Counted from the first letter of the stretch, positions 33,750-42,148 are shown. The stretch is 64,000 nt of DNA from Aequorivita sp. UBA3180 (GCA_002364215.1 DEXQ01000003.1:239085-303084), one strand, 5' to 3'. The notes: a model not told the origin generated them from the sequence alone. Made by a program: numbers and translations.

Positions 33750-34860
33750 TCATTGGTTTTTGATTGTACATTTCCTTTGCCTGTTTGTAGCCTTTTGGGG
33801 TCATTGCCCATTGATGCCCTTCTATGACAATCCAGCCCTCATTCTCTAACTTTTTAAGCGAACCTTTTGTAAAACCTTGAAAATTGTTCAGAATACGAAT
33901 AGCGTGCGGATGCGAAATATTTTCGTGTTCTTGAGCAATGCCGTACATAAACTGCAGGGTTTTCATAAGCTTTAAATTTGTACGATTTTTACGAAAACGG
34001 ATCTCACGGAACAGAAGTCCTCTCTTGTGGGAAAATATAAAGGAAAACAGCACAAGTACTCCAGCAACCAAAACAATTACCGGCCCGGTAGAAAGGTTGT
34101 TTTGACTGGCGCTTATTGCAGTTCCAAATACTCCTGAAAAAGCTCCTATTAAAGCCGAAAACAAAACCATAGTTCCCAGATTGTTGGTCCACTGCCGAGC
34201 TGCCGCCGCAGGTGCTAATAGTATGGCGCTCATTAACACAACTCCCACGGTTTGAAGTCCTAAAACAATAGCGAGTACAATTAAAAAGGTTATCAGTACA
34301 TCAATAAATTTGGTGTTGAAACCAAGAGTTTTGGTGTAATCTGCATCAAATAGAAGTATTTTGAATTCCTTCCAAAAAAGGAGCATTACAAAAAGTGAAA
34401 TTCCAGTCACGATAATCATCAATCGCACATCACTCTCCACAAGGGTCGCGGCTTGGCCAAAAAGATATTTATCCAATCCAGCCTGGTTGGCATTGGGTTG
34501 TTTTTGAATGAATGTAAGCAACAACATCCCGAAACCGAAAAATATGGAAAGAATTAAGCCCAGTGCGGTATCGCTTTTAAGATGTGTTTTTGAAGTAATT
34601 CCCCTAATCCAAAATGTTCCAATTAACCCACTAACCAAAGCACCCAGCAATAAAATTCCTGAATCTTTAGCGCCTGTAATTAAAAACGCCAATGCAATGC
34701 CCGGAAGGGCTGCGTGTGAAATGGCATCGCCCAATAAACTTTGTTTCCGAAGTACTGCAAAACTTCCCAGCATACCACAAATTGCCCCAAGCACTGCCGT
34801 GCCCAGCGTTATGGTGCGCAGGGTGTAATCGGTCCAGAGTAAGTTGAAATATTCTTGCAT
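33742..34860 (-). CDS. Mn/Zn ABC importer permease with C-terminal winged-helix-like tail
   Basis: The protein has 372 residues. It has an ABC-3 permease core (SFAVLRKQSLLGDAISHAALPGIALAF, QTVGVVLMSAILLAPAAAARQW) followed by an 85-residue tail with helical LKLMKTLQFMYGIAQEH and LKKLENEGWIVIEGHQWAMTPKGYKQA, again winged-helix-like. It forms a pair with the next permease, so the importer likely uses a heterodimeric channel. In the operon it comes after the ATPase, but the S23-type cassette lies between them. Confidence 0.9.
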   Translation of the reverse strand: MQEYFNLLWTDYTLRTITLGTAVLGAICGMLGSFAVLRKQSLLGDAISHAALPGIALAFLITGAKDSGILLLGALVSGLIGTFWIRGITSKTHLKSDTALGLILSIFFGFGMLLLTFIQKQPNANQAGLDKYLFGQAATLVESDVRLMIIVTGISLFVMLLFWKEFKILLFDADYTKTLGFNTKFIDVLITFLIVLAIVLGLQTVGVVLMSAILLAPAAAARQWTNNLGTMVLFSALIGAFSGVFGTAISASQNNLSTGPVIVLVAGVLVLFSFIFSHKRGLLFREIRFRKNRTNLKLMKTLQFMYGIAQEHENISHPHAIRILNNFQGFTKGSLKKLENEGWIVIEGHQWAMTPKGYKQAKEMYNQKPMNE

Positions 34861-34903
34861 TTTAGTGGACAGTTTTTTTAGTCGGTAGTCTTTAGTTAGT
34901 CGG

Positions 34904-34927
34904 TAGTCTTTAGACAGTAGTCGGTAG
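34904..34927. repeat. Inverted repeat, left copy
   Basis: A 24-bp copy beginning TAGTCTTTAGAC and ending GTCGGTAG. It matches the reverse complement of 35441-35464 at 22 of 24 positions. A partial direct copy (GTCGGTAGTCTTTAG) precedes it at 34881-34895. Confidence 0.85.
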
Positions 34928-35021
34928 TGGGTTTGGTCTTGGGTTTGTTATTTCGTACTTTTTAAGTGAGATTTTTTATTATTTCGAATTTTTCAATAGT
35001 CTACCGTCTACCGTTTACCCT

Positions 35022-35390
35022 CTATTTACTTTTTTTAAGATACTTTTGGAGTGAAATCGTCATTTTCGCTAATTCTGATAGTTTTATTCTTGCGGCCTTA
35101 TCATCATCTTCCGAAATAAAACCTTGCCGTTTAGCAATGGTAGAGCACACAACGCATTCTTTTGATGAATCCCAAGCCATTTGTAAATATCTGTTGAACT
35201 GCGTATCGGTATCACCAGCTCCTTCAGCTATATTTAATGAAATGGAAACCGATGCTCTTTTGTATTGTGATGTTAATCCATACAATTCATCTTTCGGAAA
35301 TTTTTTCGTAATTGAATATACATCATCCACAAAATCCAGTGATTTTTGATAAACCGTCAATTCTTCAAATTTAAATTTAGGATTTTCCAT
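35022..35390 (-). CDS. Four-helix-bundle protein, S23/rRNA intervening-sequence type
   Basis: The protein has 122 residues. The sequence is all-helical, with the family marks FEELTVYQKSLDFVDDVYSITKKFPKDELYGLTSQYKRASVSISLNIAEG and a later LQMAWDSSKECVVCSTIAKRQG region. This is the S23 family first seen in 23S rRNA intervening sequences and related to the Avd protein of diversity-generating retroelements. No rRNA, reverse transcriptase or variable repeat is nearby. The gene lies within inverted repeats in a metal-transport operon and is probably an inserted passenger. Confidence 0.9.
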   Translation of the reverse strand: MENPKFKFEELTVYQKSLDFVDDVYSITKKFPKDELYGLTSQYKRASVSISLNIAEGAGDTDTQFNRYLQMAWDSSKECVVCSTIAKRQGFISEDDDKAARIKLSELAKMTISLQKYLKKSK

Positions 35391-35440
35391 AACTGTATCT
35401 TTTTACAAATCATTAAATTCTACCGTCCACCCTCTACCGT

Positions 35441-35464
35441 CTATCGACTACCGTCTAAAGACTA
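35441..35464. repeat. Inverted repeat, right copy
   Basis: This is the reverse complement of 34904-34927 with two mismatches. Together with TACCGTCCACCCTCTACCGT just before it, it forms a cluster of CTACCGTC-type repeats. Its last three bases are the ATPase stop codon. Confidence 0.85.
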
Positions 35465-36202
35465 TTTATTAACCGCCACTTTATAGTTAATCCCATACGT
35501 CTTGGTAAGGTTATCATCATTAAAAATCTCCTTTACGGGACCAGTGGCTATTTTTTTCACATTTAAAAAGGTTACCCAATCAAAGTATTCTGGGACGGTT
35601 TGTAAGTCGTGATGGACCACAACTACCGTTTTACCTGCTTTTCGTAATTCCTTTAAAATATTGATGATGGCAATTTCGGTTGTTGCATCAACCCCCTGAA
35701 AGGGTTCGTCCATAAAATAGATAGCTGCGTCCTGTGCCAAAGCTCGGGCCAAAAATACCCGTTGTTGCTGTCCGCCGCTCAATTGGCTTATTTGTCTGTT
35801 TTTATAGGTGAGCATCCCCACTTTTTCCATGGATTCCAAGGCAATCTTTTTCTCCTTCTGCCCGGGTCGTTTTATCCAACCTAAACTTCCATAAGTACCC
35901 ATCATCACTACATCAAGTGCGGTAGTGGGAAAATCCCAGTCCACGCTTCCTTTTTGGGGGACATAGGCTACCAATTTCCGTTGTTTTGAATAGGGTTTCC
36001 CATAAATGGAAACTGTTCCGGCAATGGGTTTTATAATGCCCAAAATTGTTTTTATCAATGTAGATTTTCCCGCCCCGTTTGGACCAACGATTGCCATTAA
36101 AACCCCTTCGGGCACAGACAGGTCAATATCCCATAGCACCGGTTTGTAATTATAGGCTACGGTAAGATCATCTATCTGTACTGCCAGTTTTTGATCATGC
36201 AT
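35462..36202 (-). CDS. Mn/Zn ABC importer ATPase
   Basis: The protein has 246 residues. Walker A GPNGAGKST, Q-loop YVPQKG, signature LSGGQQQR and Walker B IYFMDEP are all intact. Its sequence type (DWDFPTTALDVVMMGTYG) matches MntB/ZnuC-class ATPases of the metal ABC-3 group. It begins 16 nt after the substrate-binding protein gene. Its TAG stop falls within the inverted repeat that bounds the S23 cassette. Confidence 0.93.
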   Translation of the reverse strand: MHDQKLAVQIDDLTVAYNYKPVLWDIDLSVPEGVLMAIVGPNGAGKSTLIKTILGIIKPIAGTVSIYGKPYSKQRKLVAYVPQKGSVDWDFPTTALDVVMMGTYGSLGWIKRPGQKEKKIALESMEKVGMLTYKNRQISQLSGGQQQRVFLARALAQDAAIYFMDEPFQGVDATTEIAIINILKELRKAGKTVVVVHHDLQTVPEYFDWVTFLNVKKIATGPVKEIFNDDNLTKTYGINYKVAVNK

Positions 36203-36218
36203 TCTTTAAAATTTGTTT

Positions 36219-37130
36219 TTATTTAAGGGCGTTTACAATAGTATTTACGTTGTATTTGAACATCCCGATATAGGTGCCTTCTTCCGTTCCGGTGCTACCA
36301 AGCGCATCGCTGTAAAGGGAACCGCCAATTTCAACATTGTGGTTTTTTGAAAGCACCGCTTGTTGCAGCGCCTCAATAGTGCGTCTTGGCACCGAACTTT
36401 CTACGAATATGGCTTTAATACTATTCTGAATTATAAATTCTGAAAGATTTTGAACGTCTTTTACACCCGCTTCGGTTGCGGTGGAAATTCCCTGCAATCC
36501 AACAACATTGAACCCATAGGCCTTTCCGAAATAATTAAAGGCGTCGTGGGCGGTAACCAAAATGCGCTTTTCCTCTGGCAAGGTTGCAATGGTCGCTTTA
36601 ATTTCACTTTCCAGCGCATCCAGTTTTTCCTGATATTTTTTATTGTTTTCAGAATAGCTTTCTGCGTTTTCAGGATCTGCTGTTGAAAGCTCATCAGTTA
36701 CAAGTTGCGCAAATTGCTTAAAAAACTGAATATTGAACCATACATGCGGATCATAATTTGAAGCGAAATATTCCGAAGGTATCAATTCATTCTTTGGCAA
36801 TCTGTCTCCCAAGGAGACAGTGTTTTTTTTGCCCTCCATTTTTTCAAAAATATCCACAAGTTTTCCTTCCAAATGAAGGCCGCTGTAAAAAATGATATCG
36901 GCCTTATAAAGTTTCGAAACATCGCCTTCACTGGCCTTGTAAAGATGCGGATCTACACCGGCGCCCATAAGTCCTTGCAGTGAAATATGGTCACCGCCAA
37001 TTTCAGAAACCAAATCGGTAAGCATGGTTGTTGTGGTAACAACCTTTAGTTTTTCGTTGTCTTCTGGCGCATTTTTACAGCTGAAAGCAAACGTTAATAC
37101 GATAAGGATTATTAATTTTTTCATTTTCAA
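36219..37130 (-). CDS. Mn/Zn ABC importer substrate-binding lipoprotein
   Basis: The protein has 303 residues. A lipoprotein signal ends at Cys18 (TFAFSC). Metal ligands of the cluster A-I family are visible: H in GVDPHLYK, H in SGLHLEG, H in YDPHVWFN and the acidic region near GTEEGTY; the first three and D/E set favour manganese or zinc. There is no His-rich loop of the kind found in zinc-specific ZnuA, which leans towards manganese. It follows the MntR-like gene by 40 nt in the same operon. Confidence 0.9.
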   Translation of the reverse strand: MKMKKLIILIVLTFAFSCKNAPEDNEKLKVVTTTTMLTDLVSEIGGDHISLQGLMGAGVDPHLYKASEGDVSKLYKADIIFYSGLHLEGKLVDIFEKMEGKKNTVSLGDRLPKNELIPSEYFASNYDPHVWFNIQFFKQFAQLVTDELSTADPENAESYSENNKKYQEKLDALESEIKATIATLPEEKRILVTAHDAFNYFGKAYGFNVVGLQGISTATEAGVKDVQNLSEFIIQNSIKAIFVESSVPRRTIEALQQAVLSKNHNVEIGGSLYSDALGSTGTEEGTYIGMFKYNVNTIVNALK

Positions 37131-37170
37131 TTCTTATTAATTTGAAAGAGCATTGTAACTGTAAAACCTG

Positions 37171-37827
37171 TTAAAGTGTTTGAACATACAGATTTTCAGC
37201 AATTTTATGCGAAATAAAAAACTGTTGGTTACCTACTTGGATTATCATAGAGCCATCAAAAAATTCCTTGCCAAGCACCGTAATTTTAGTGCCTATGCTG
37301 ATTTTTTTCTTATCCAAATATTGTAGAAAGTCTGCGCTGCTTTCTCTCACGCCTACGCAAACGCCCTTTTGATTTTTCTCAATTTCTGAAAGCAGTTTTT
37401 TCTCTGTTCGTTTTAAAACGCCGTGTTTGTCGGGAATGGGGTCGCCGTGGGGGTCAAAATCTGGACTGCCCAAAAATTTATCGAGGCGGGTAATTAATTC
37501 TTCCGATTGAATGTGTTCGAGCTGCTCCGCAATTTCGTGAACCTCGTCCCAATGAAAGTTTAATTTTTCTACCAAAAAAACTTCCCAGAGCCGATGCTTT
37601 CTAATAACGTTGGCAGCTATCTTTTTGCCTTTTTCGGTTAATTTCGCTCCTTTATAGCGTTTATAAACTACCAGCTTTTTCTCTGCCAATTTTTGAATCA
37701 TATCCGTTACAGAAGAGGGCTTGGTGGCCATACTTTCAGCAATAGCATTAGTACTTACTTCACCTGCGCTTTCATGCTCTAAGTGAAATATGGCTTTCAT
37801 ATAATTTTCTTCGGCTAATGTAAACAT
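37171..37827 (-). CDS. mntR: MntR/DtxR-family metal-dependent repressor
   Basis: I choose ATG 37827 (MFTLAEENYMKAIFHLE), giving 218 residues; a TTG further out would lie upstream of the -7 box. The N-terminal winged helix has TNAIAESMATKPSSVTDMIQKLAEKKLV, then the metal-binding dimerisation domain (HRLWEVFLVEKLNFHWDEVHEIAEQLEHI with E and H ligands) and a C-terminal SH3-like FeoA domain. It should repress the operon it heads when Mn or Fe is plentiful. A perfect palindrome sits just upstream. Confidence 0.9.
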   Translation of the reverse strand: MFTLAEENYMKAIFHLEHESAGEVSTNAIAESMATKPSSVTDMIQKLAEKKLVVYKRYKGAKLTEKGKKIAANVIRKHRLWEVFLVEKLNFHWDEVHEIAEQLEHIQSEELITRLDKFLGSPDFDPHGDPIPDKHGVLKRTEKKLLSEIEKNQKGVCVGVRESSADFLQYLDKKKISIGTKITVLGKEFFDGSMIIQVGNQQFFISHKIAENLYVQTL

Positions 37828-37832
37828 ATGTA

Positions 37833-37840
37833 CAAAAGTA
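37833..37840 (-). promoter_or_regulatory. -7 promoter box TACTTTTG for mntR operon
   Basis: This is an exact TAnnTTTG match on the minus strand that ends 5 nt before the ATG at 37827, so the transcript is leaderless or nearly so. Confidence 0.6.
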
Positions 37841-37870
37841 AAAACATTTTTCAATTAACCTATATTTTAT

Positions 37871-37888
37871 TTTTAGCCAAGGCTAAAA
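37871..37888. promoter_or_regulatory. Palindromic operator for the MntR-like repressor
   Basis: TTTTAGCC and GGCTAAAA flank AA, giving a perfect 18-bp inverted repeat in the -35 to -60 zone of the mntR promoter. The TTAGCC/GGCTAA arms resemble DtxR/IdeR-type boxes (TTAGGTTAG...). It is the natural site for autoregulation of the whole importer operon. Confidence 0.7.
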
Positions 37889-37969
37889 TAACGCATAAAA
37901 TGAAAATTACTCTTGAACTTTAATGCTATTTTCAAAAATAATTAGCTGAATATTAGTTTTGGAAAGTAA

Positions 37970-38701
37970 TTAAAATCCGCGTTCCTTCTGAAGCTGCTCA
38001 TATGCCTCCTGAACCTTTGTGAATTTTTCCTGGGCTCCTTTTTGGTAGGCTTCATCCATATGTTGAAGTTTATCAGGATGGTATTTTTTTACCATAGTGC
38101 GGTAAGCCGTTTTAATTTCGGCATTAGTGGCGGTTCTTTCAATTTCCAAAATTTTGTAGGCACTGTCTGGATTTTTGAAAAACATCGCTTTGATACTTTC
38201 AAAATCGCGACCATAAATTCCCAAAAACCCTGCAATTCTATTGATCTCATTTACTTCAGCAGTTGAAACACTGCCATCGGCATTTGCAATACTGAACAAA
38301 AAATGTAGAATTTGCAATCGGCTTTCATAACGTGTTCTTTGACGCAAAAGCGAACAAATGTTTTGGGCCGAAATTTCACGGTTTTTTATTACTTCGTTAA
38401 AAACTTTAAAGGTAGCATTTGCGCGCTCCCGCCCATAAGCTTGTACAAAATATTGACGAACATAATCAAGTTCTGTTTGGCTCACATTTCCATCTGCCTT
38501 TATCACCAATGAAGCCAATGAAAGCAGGTTCAATTCAAAATCTGCTGGTGTAACTTGTTGTGGCGATGTGCCAAAGGAAGTTTGGAATCTTCCTCCCTTT
38601 ACGCTCAGGTTATCCAATAAGCTTCCCAAAATAAACCCAACGATAGCACCCGGAAATCGATACACAAAATAACCTAGTACGGCCAATAACCAACGAAGCA
38701 T
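37970..38701 (-). CDS. TerB-DnaJ domain membrane protein (DjlA-like)
   Basis: With ATG 38701 the protein has 243 residues. A longer TTG start at 38734 is ruled out because the -7 box (38732-38739) covers it. An N-terminal membrane anchor (about 4-28) leads to a TerB-like helical domain (about 55-165) and a C-terminal J domain with the HPD motif in KKYHPDKLQHMD. This order is that of DjlA, a membrane co-chaperone that stimulates DnaK. No dnaK is nearby. Confidence 0.9.
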   Translation of the reverse strand: MLRWLLAVLGYFVYRFPGAIVGFILGSLLDNLSVKGGRFQTSFGTSPQQVTPADFELNLLSLASLVIKADGNVSQTELDYVRQYFVQAYGRERANATFKVFNEVIKNREISAQNICSLLRQRTRYESRLQILHFLFSIANADGSVSTAEVNEINRIAGFLGIYGRDFESIKAMFFKNPDSAYKILEIERTATNAEIKTAYRTMVKKYHPDKLQHMDEAYQKGAQEKFTKVQEAYEQLQKERGF

Positions 38702-38731
38702 GAAATTGTAATTTTTCTTTTTATAAGCCGA

Positions 38732-38739
38732 CAAAGGTA
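38732..38739 (-). promoter_or_regulatory. -7 promoter box TACCTTTG for djlA-like gene
   Basis: This is an exact TAnnTTTG match on the minus strand with a TTG about 21 nt further upstream. It decides the start codon of the downstream gene. Confidence 0.6.
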
Positions 38740-38750
38740 ACTATTTAAAA

Positions 38751-38855
38751 TTCCAAATTTCAAATCCCAAATTCCAAAAACAAATTGATTAATTGATAAT
38801 AGTGTTTTCTTTTTAAGTTTTATTTGGAATTTGGAGCTTTTAATTTGGGATTTAT
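38751..38855. repeat. Inverted TTCCAAATTCCAAA-type intergenic repeat
   Basis: Arms at 38751-38780 (TTCCAAATTTCAAATCCC ...) and 38822-38855 (reverse complement containing CCAAATTCCAAA) are of the same low-complexity kind as 47491-47520. Such elements recur between genes in flavobacterial genomes. Confidence 0.6.
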
Positions 38856-38882
38856 TTGAAAATTTTTCGTTTTCAAATTTCG

Positions 38883-38890
38883 TATCTTTG
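38883..38890 (+). promoter_or_regulatory. -7 promoter box TATCTTTG for bacilliredoxin gene
   Basis: This is an exact TAnnTTTG match 35 nt upstream of the ATG at 38926. Confidence 0.55.
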
Positions 38891-38925
38891 CAATCTTAAT
38901 TTAATACAATAAAATTCAAAACATT

Positions 38926-39336
38926 ATGTATCCACCCGAACTAGTAAAACCCATGCGCGAAGACCTGACGAAAGTAGGTTTTTCTGAGCTACATACAGCA
39001 AATGACGTTGAAGAGGCTTTGAAAAAAGAAGGAACCACTTTGGTAGTTGTAAACTCCGTTTGTGGTTGTGCTGCTGCCAATGCGCGTCCCGGTGCCGCAA
39101 TGTCTTTAAACAATTCAAAAAAGCCCGATAATTTGGTAACTGTTTTTGCGGGCGTTGACCGCGAAGCAGTAGATGCGGCAAGAGCCAATATGGTTCCGTT
39201 TCCGCCAAGCTCGCCTTCTATGGCCTTGTTCAAAAATGGTGAATTGGTTCATATGCTCGAGCGCCACCACATTGAAGGCCGCCCAGCACAAATGATTGCC
39301 GAAAACCTAAAAGGCGCGTATAACGAATATTGTTAA
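38926..39336 (+). CDS. BrxA/BrxB-family bacilliredoxin
   Basis: The protein has 136 residues with a thioredoxin-like fold and the family CxC motif C46-G47-C48 in NSVCGCAAANARPGA, plus the cis-Pro region SPSMALFKNGELVHMLERH. In Firmicutes this family removes bacillithiol from proteins. In Bacteroidota, where bacillithiol is reported in some members, the role is probably similar. It has its own promoter, and the next small gene follows 15 nt later. Confidence 0.93.
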   Translation: MYPPELVKPMREDLTKVGFSELHTANDVEEALKKEGTTLVVVNSVCGCAAANARPGAAMSLNNSKKPDNLVTVFAGVDREAVDAARANMVPFPPSSPSMALFKNGELVHMLERHHIEGRPAQMIAENLKGAYNEYC

Positions 39337-39351
39337 GTAACCAAACAGGTT

Positions 39352-39588
39352 ATGATACAGCTCAACAAACCCTTGACCGTTATTATTGGCATCCTCGCTT
39401 TTGGCGCACTTGCCTTTAATATTTACGAAGACCCCAAGGTTTCCCATTTATTTGGAAAGGAAATAAACGATTGGCTTTATAGGGCATTTTGGCTCTTAAT
39501 TGTCGGACTGTGTGTTTACAATTATATTTACATAGACCGAAATACGTTGAAGAACAAATCGAAATCTAAGTTGAAATCGAAAAATTAA
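39352..39588 (+). CDS. Small two-helix membrane protein
   Basis: The protein has 78 residues with two hydrophobic helices (about 8-23 and 43-62) and a Lys-rich tail (KSKSKLKSK). No family is recognised. It follows the bacilliredoxin gene by 15 nt and is likely cotranscribed. It ends at a perfect palindromic terminator. Confidence 0.7.
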   Translation: MIQLNKPLTVIIGILAFGALAFNIYEDPKVSHLFGKEINDWLYRAFWLLIVGLCVYNYIYIDRNTLKNKSKSKLKSKN

Positions 39589-39600
39589 TTTTTCGATTTT
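39575..39600. terminator. Palindromic terminator
   Basis: AAATCGAAAAATT and AATTTTTCGATTT form a perfect palindrome overlapping the stop of the small membrane protein gene. A second stem, AAAACCG/CGGTTTT, stands at 39625-39650. Confidence 0.75.
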
Positions 39601-39661
39601 GAAAACAGAAATAGTCGAACACGAAAAACCGTCTTTTTAAGGGCGGTTTTCTTACTTTTGA

Positions 39662-40411
39662 ATGGAAATGGTGGCATTCTCTAAAATAATAAGTTATCCC
39701 TTTACGGTATTGTTTTACCTGCTTTTTGGTATTACAATCGTTATTTTCCATCCCATACAATGGATTTGCTTTAACTGGTTTGGGTACACAGCACATAAAA
39801 AAAGTGTTGACTATTTAAACTGGACATTGCTTCGCTGTTTAAATGTGCTGGGTACTACCTTCCATATCGATATTAACACCAGCATCCCGAATAATGTCCC
39901 AATAATCATTGTCTCAAACCACCAAAGTATGTGGGATATTTCCCCTATTACTTGGTATTTGCGGAAATACCATCCCAAGTTTATTTCTAAAGTGGAATTA
40001 GGGAAAGGAATTCCTTCCGTTTCCTATAATTTGAGGCACGGCGGCTCTATTTTGATCGATAGAAAAAACCCGAGGCAAGCTATTGTTGAAATGGTGAAGT
40101 TTTCAAAATACCTTCAGAAATTTAAGCGAAGTGGCGTTATTTTCCCCGAGGGAACGCGCAGCAAAACAGGTGTGCCCAAGCCTTTTCGAAGAACCGGATT
40201 GCAAACGCTCTTTAAAAAAGTGCCCGATGGTTATGTTATTCCCGTTACCTTCAATAATTCCTGGAAGTTACAACGCTGGGGAATGTTCCCAATGCAAATG
40301 GGCGTCCGTTTGGAAATGACCGCGCATCCCGCAATAAAAATTGCCGATTATGAAGTGGAAACGCTAATTGACAAAGTGGAAGAAATCATCACTTCAAAAA
40401 TCCATAAATAA
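39662..40411 (+). CDS. plsC: 1-acyl-sn-glycerol-3-phosphate acyltransferase
   Basis: The protein has 249 residues. After an N-terminal membrane helix (about 12-33) come the four acyltransferase blocks, with H87-x4-D92 (SNHQSMWDIS), LIDRKN, FPEGTRSK and a VIPVTFNNSW region. It adds the second acyl chain to make phosphatidic acid. The next gene starts on the A of its stop codon (TAATG), so the two are coupled. Confidence 0.93.
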   Translation: MEMVAFSKIISYPFTVLFYLLFGITIVIFHPIQWICFNWFGYTAHKKSVDYLNWTLLRCLNVLGTTFHIDINTSIPNNVPIIIVSNHQSMWDISPITWYLRKYHPKFISKVELGKGIPSVSYNLRHGGSILIDRKNPRQAIVEMVKFSKYLQKFKRSGVIFPEGTRSKTGVPKPFRRTGLQTLFKKVPDGYVIPVTFNNSWKLQRWGMFPMQMGVRLEMTAHPAIKIADYEVETLIDKVEEIITSKIHK

Positions 40412-41073
40412 TGGCTTCATTTTCTTCGGAAGAAATAATTAAGAAGACAATTGCATTTGTGAAAAACGAATTGCAAAACGCCGAAGGTGGCCACGATTGG
40501 TTCCATATTGAACGGGTTTATAAAAACGCTTTGCTCATTTCCGAAAGTGAAAAAGTTGACAGAACCATCGTTTCGCTCGGCGCATTGCTGCACGATATAG
40601 CCGATTCCAAATTCCACAATGACGATGAAACCATTGGACCAAAAAAGGCCCGTCAATTTCTAAAAACCCAGAATATTTCCGAAGAAATAATCGCACACGT
40701 TATAAAAATCATTGAAAATGTTTCTTATAAAGGTGGAAATCAAACACAAAAATTTCATTCAAAGGAATTGGAAGTTGTGCAGGATGCCGATAGGCTCGAT
40801 GCGTTGGGAGCAATAGGAATTGCACGTACTTTTAATTATGGGGGTTTTAAAAACAGAAAGCTTTACGACCCCGAAATTAAACCCAATTTGCATATGACGC
40901 CTTCGGAATACAAAGCTTCCGATGCGCCCACAATCAATCATTTTTATGAAAAACTCCTTCTTTTAAAAAACCGGATGAATACCGAAACCGGTCGAAAAAT
41001 TGCAGAAGAAAGACATGCTTTTATGGAAACTTTTCTGAAACAGTTTTATGCTGAGTGGGAAGGAAAGAAATAA
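40411..41073 (+). CDS. HD-domain phosphohydrolase
   Basis: The protein has 220 residues. The HD superfamily metal ligands are visible as H in GGHDWFHIERV, HD in LGALLHDIAD and D in VVQDADRLDALGAIG. The type is the YedJ/YpgQ-like group that hydrolyses nucleotides. Its substrate cannot be read from sequence. It is translationally coupled to plsC by a one-base stop/start overlap. Confidence 0.92.
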   Translation: MASFSSEEIIKKTIAFVKNELQNAEGGHDWFHIERVYKNALLISESEKVDRTIVSLGALLHDIADSKFHNDDETIGPKKARQFLKTQNISEEIIAHVIKIIENVSYKGGNQTQKFHSKELEVVQDADRLDALGAIGIARTFNYGGFKNRKLYDPEIKPNLHMTPSEYKASDAPTINHFYEKLLLLKNRMNTETGRKIAEERHAFMETFLKQFYAEWEGKK

Positions 41074-41077
41074 AACT

Positions 41078-42148
41078 TTAAAACAACTTCATCTGCGGGT
41101 TTTTAAGTTGTAAAAAATGCGAAGCATCAAGCGGTTCAATTTTTCGGTCTTTTAAATACTTCTTTTTTGCAATTGCCATCGTGTCTTTCACTTGTTCGCT
41201 GATGGTTCCCTCACCCTTCATTCGCCTTCCCCAATTGCTGTCGTTGAGGTTTCCGCCGTGGCATTCTGCTATTTGGTTTAAGATTCGTTCTGCTTTATCG
41301 GGGATGGTTTTGTGGGCCCAATCATTAAAGATTTCAGCAATTTGGCCGTTCAATCTCACAATAGTATAACCAACATCTATTGCGCCAAGTTCTGCCACTT
41401 TTTTTACCAAAGGAAGTATTTCGTGACTGTTAAGTGAAGGAATAATCGGTGCCATCATGACCCGAACGGGAATGCCATTTTCCGAAAGTGTTTCCACGGT
41501 TTTCAGTCGTTGTTTGATGCTCGCCGTTCGCGGTTCCAGCAATCTGCGGGTTTCTTCAGAAAGGGAAGTGATTGAAATGTTTGCTGAAATTATATTCAAT
41601 TTTGCCATCTCTTTTAAAATATCCAAATCGCGGAGAATGAGAGAATTTTTGGTAGTAATGCCCGTTGGGTGTTTCCATTTCAGCATTATTTCCAAACATT
41701 TTCGGGTTATTTCAAGTTTGCGTTCCAGCGGTTGATAACAATCCGTATTTCCCGAAAAAACGATAGTATTTCCCTGCCAATTCTTCGAAGTTATTTTTTC
41801 CTCTAAAAGTTGTGGCGCATTTTTCTTAAAAAGAATGTTCCGCTCAAAATCGAGACCGGCTCCATAACCCCAATATTCGTGGCTGTTCCGTGCATAGCAA
41901 TACACACAACCGTGCTCACAGCCCTGATATGGGTTTGCCGAAAACCCCATCCCCACATCGGGGCTATCAACTTTGTTTACAAAAGACTTGGGAAAAACCT
42001 CAATATAGTTTGTTTTGTTTTTATCGGCTTCTTCGCCTTCCGCTTCACAGAAATTAAGATATTCATCCAATACTTCGTGGCTGTTTTCGAAGAATCGGTT
42101 ATGTATATTTTTCTGGGCACCACGGCCTTTTAAAAAATCAGCGGACAT
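41078..42148 (-). CDS. PA0069-family radical SAM protein
   Basis: The protein has 356 residues. The cluster motif is C-x3-C-x2-C in YQGCEHGCVYCYARNSHEYWG, followed by GLDFERNILFK and a TIM-barrel-like pattern with ITTKNSLILRDLDIL. These match the PA0069/SplB-like group of radical SAM enzymes. The reaction is unknown. It is convergent with the HD gene, with 4 nt between the stops. Confidence 0.92.
   Translation of the reverse strand: MSADFLKGRGAQKNIHNRFFENSHEVLDEYLNFCEAEGEEADKNKTNYIEVFPKSFVNKVDSPDVGMGFSANPYQGCEHGCVYCYARNSHEYWGYGAGLDFERNILFKKNAPQLLEEKITSKNWQGNTIVFSGNTDCYQPLERKLEITRKCLEIMLKWKHPTGITTKNSLILRDLDILKEMAKLNIISANISITSLSEETRRLLEPRTASIKQRLKTVETLSENGIPVRVMMAPIIPSLNSHEILPLVKKVAELGAIDVGYTIVRLNGQIAEIFNDWAHKTIPDKAERILNQIAECHGGNLNDSNWGRRMKGEGTISEQVKDTMAIAKKKYLKDRKIEPLDASHFLQLKNPQMKLF

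Larger units (their letters stand above)
34904..35464. mobile_element. Putative cassette carrying an S23-type gene
   Basis: Inverted repeats of 24 bp (22 matching) bound a 560-bp block that holds only the four-helix-bundle gene and CTACCGTCTACC-type repeats, placed between two genes of one ABC operon. The right repeat includes the stop codon TAG of the ATPase gene. No transposase is present, so movement in trans or by recombination is inferred. Confidence 0.45.

Noticed and set aside
35022..35390. Part of a diversity-generating retroelement
   Set aside because: The S23 protein resembles Avd, but no reverse transcriptase, template repeat or variable repeat is present in the window.
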